Of a DNA stretch of 5,356 nt, positions 3,977-5,356 are shown one piece after another (the stretch's first letter is position 1; the number at the start of each line of letters is the position of its first letter). The translations under genes were made by a program, and so were the position numbers. The notes beneath the pieces were generated by a model that made no database searches, was not told the DNA's origin, and saw only the letters and a program-made list of their open reading frames with translations. The stretch comes from Gemmatimonadota bacterium (GTDB lineage: Bacteria; Gemmatimonadota; Gemmatimonadetes; Gemmatimonadales; GWC2-71-9), in assembly GCA_022573095.1 (NCBI GenBank), contig JACZUR010000162.1:1-5356 (forward strand), in the 5' to 3' direction.

Positions 3977-5356
3977 TTACGCGAAGTGAGAACCAGGATC
4001 GATCCCGAATCGGGTCGCATCGACAACCTTGAAGATAGATCTCTTGAAACCTCCATCACCAGAGGCTTCCGAAAGATCGACTATTCTGCTTGGGCTCAGT
4101 GGCTGGCCCTCGGAATCCAGCAGCACTCTAACGAGGGGGCGATCCATAAACTGCGGATCTGAGTTGGCGGCGTGCACGACACCCAACTCTTTGGAATCGA
4201 GTATGACGCAGCTGCCAATCGGATATACTCCAAGCAGATTGATCATTCCCTTGACTAGTACGCGGTCCATCCCACGGCGCGGGTTTCGCCACATTTCCTG
4301 CAGAACCTGGCTCGGTTCCAATGGAACGGTCTGGTAGGATCGTCTGCTCGTTGCCGCATCAAAACCGTCAGCCACCGCAATGATCTTGGAGAACAGCGAC
4401 ATTTTTCGCGGTCGGATGGATTTCGGATAGCCGGAGAGATCAATTCGCATATGGTGTTCATACGCCGCAATAGCCGACCGGTAGGGAACTTCTCCGTAGC
4501 CCCGCAGGCCGAACAGCGTGAGCGCTCCAATCCATGGGTGGGCCTGGATCATCTTCCACTCGTCCTCGTCGAGCGGGCCTTCTTTCTGCAGCACTTCGAT
4601 CGGAACCCGACTCTTACCGATGTCGTGCAGCAGCGCCGCCATGCCAAGATCGAAGAGTTGCAGCTTTTCGAGACCCAGGCGCTTGCCGATAGATATGCTG
4701 AAGATACACACGTTCAGCGAGTGGGTGAATGTGTACTCGTCGTAGTCTCGAATGGTCGTCAGTCCCAAGATCGATGCTTCGTTGCCAAGTATCTGGTCGA
4801 TAACCCCCTGTACCGCCCGCTTAACCTGCTTTACGCTGGCGCTCCTTCCCATCCTAACGCTGTTAATGAGTTGTTTTGATGCTGCGACACCGCGCTCGTA
4901 GGTTCTCTTGGCGACTTCTTTGTCGCGCGCTTCCGTGTCCTCGTCGACTTCCTCGTCAGCGGCGAACGACGGCGGGTCAACTTGGAACTGCGAAGTACCC
5001 GAACTCTCCAGCCTTTCCCGGACGGTTAGCACGTAATCCGGAGCGGGATCGTCCCGCCGGGTCGCGATAAGGGTAGCAGCGAAGATCTGCCAATCCTCGC
5101 GCTCACTATGCTCGTCGACCCGAAACGAACCGATCCCGCACCCCTCCATGAGAGCGAGCACCTCGCTAAAGGAGTCGAAGCTGTCGGCGTCATGTCTGAT
5201 TCTAGTGCCGTTCACGAACAGGAAGCCGCCGGAACCTTTGATCTCGAGGCTTCCTTCCACTTGGAAGACGGCTTGTCCCGCCGCCGTAAGATCGTCGAGC
5301 GAGCGCTGCACCTGATCGTTCTCTAGCGGGTATAGTCTGACGGTCTTCGCCGCCGC
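3977..5356 (-). CDS. HD-GYP-type domain protein, 5' end beyond window
   Basis: Probable signalling phosphodiesterase; characterised HD-GYP proteins hydrolyse cyclic di-GMP or related cyclic dinucleotides. 459 residues are visible. The frame is open to the right edge and continues upstream through RLYPLENDQVQRSLDDL, so the GTG at 5311 is probably an internal Val. Numbering is from the first visible residue. An unnamed alpha/beta-looking N-terminal region (about 1-105, with GGFLFVNGTRIR at 43-54) is followed by an acidic linker (about 133-147). The HD-GYP core (about 180-375) has H212 (THSLNV), H244-D245 (LLHDIGKSRVP), H273 (AHPWIGA), H301-H302 and D330 (AVADGFDAAT), so the HD metal ligands are all kept. 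The HHE-DG-GYP signature reads HHMRIDLSGYP, with Met for Glu and Leu for Gly. The C-terminal region ends RFGIDPGSHFA. There is no membrane segment in the visible part. It is the most upstream visible gene of the operon, 39 nt before folB. Confidence 0.88.
   Translation of the reverse strand, partial: AAAKTVRLYPLENDQVQRSLDDLTAAGQAVFQVEGSLEIKGSGGFLFVNGTRIRHDADSFDSFSEVLALMEGCGIGSFRVDEHSEREDWQIFAATLIATRRDDPAPDYVLTVRERLESSGTSQFQVDPPSFAADEEVDEDTEARDKEVAKRTYERGVAASKQLINSVRMGRSASVKQVKRAVQGVIDQILGNEASILGLTTIRDYDEYTFTHSLNVCIFSISIGKRLGLEKLQLFDLGMAALLHDIGKSRVPIEVLQKEGPLDEDEWKMIQAHPWIGALTLFGLRGYGEVPYRSAIAAYEHHMRIDLSGYPKSIRPRKMSLFSKIIAVADGFDAATSRRSYQTVPLEPSQVLQEMWRNPRRGMDRVLVKGMINLLGVYPIGSCVILDSKELGVVHAANSDPQFMDRPLVRVLLDSEGQPLSPSRIVDLSEASGDGGFKRSIFKVVDATRFGIDPGSHFA

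Noticed and set aside
5309..5311. GTG as the start codon of the HD-GYP gene
   Set aside because: The frame stays open upstream to the edge and encodes plausible protein (KTVRLYPLENDQ), so the true start is probably outside the window.

Overview
The window is ordinary bacterial chromosome with about 58% GC by eye. It holds six protein-coding genes in three blocks and no visible mobile element, tRNA, rRNA or CRISPR array. The gene set is housekeeping: tRNA charging, rRNA methylation, folate synthesis and nucleotide signalling. The organism is a Gram-negative-like bacterium outside the well-studied phyla. The HD-GYP protein's style and a YqeK gene followed by a LytR_C-domain gene loosely suggest Gemmatimonadota, Acidobacteriota or a similar lineage. 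This placement is a weak inference.

Left block: the first 814 bases hold the N-terminal 271 residues of aspartyl-tRNA synthetase (aspS), read leftward and cut by the window edge. From 815 to 1217 lies a divergent intergenic region of about 400 bases. It holds candidate promoters for both flanking genes, a weak 50-codon ORF ending at the aspS start, two perfect 14-bp palindromes and a foldable leader upstream of rlmN. The rightward gene rlmN (1218-2258) encodes a complete 23S rRNA/tRNA A2-methyltransferase of the radical-SAM family.

Right block: reading leftward from beyond the right edge is a tightly packed operon. In transcription order it is an HD-GYP domain protein (5' end outside the window), folB, folK, a YqeK-like HD hydrolase and a membrane-anchored LytR_C-domain protein. 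The gap before folB is 39 nt. The three later junctions overlap by 14, 4 and 28 nt, which suggests translational coupling. The last gene runs 45 nt into the 3' end of rlmN, so the two transcripts converge with no space for a separate terminator.

folB and folK encode consecutive steps of folate synthesis (dihydroneopterin aldolase and HPPK). The other operon members belong to nucleotide-signalling and cell-envelope families. In many bacteria YqeK and LytR_C genes sit between nadD and rsfS; here folB-folK lies upstream and neither nadD nor rsfS is in the window. I see no clearly novel system. The best leads are the structured rlmN leader, the altered HD-GYP signature, the His at a conserved Asn position in RlmN and the rewired operon.
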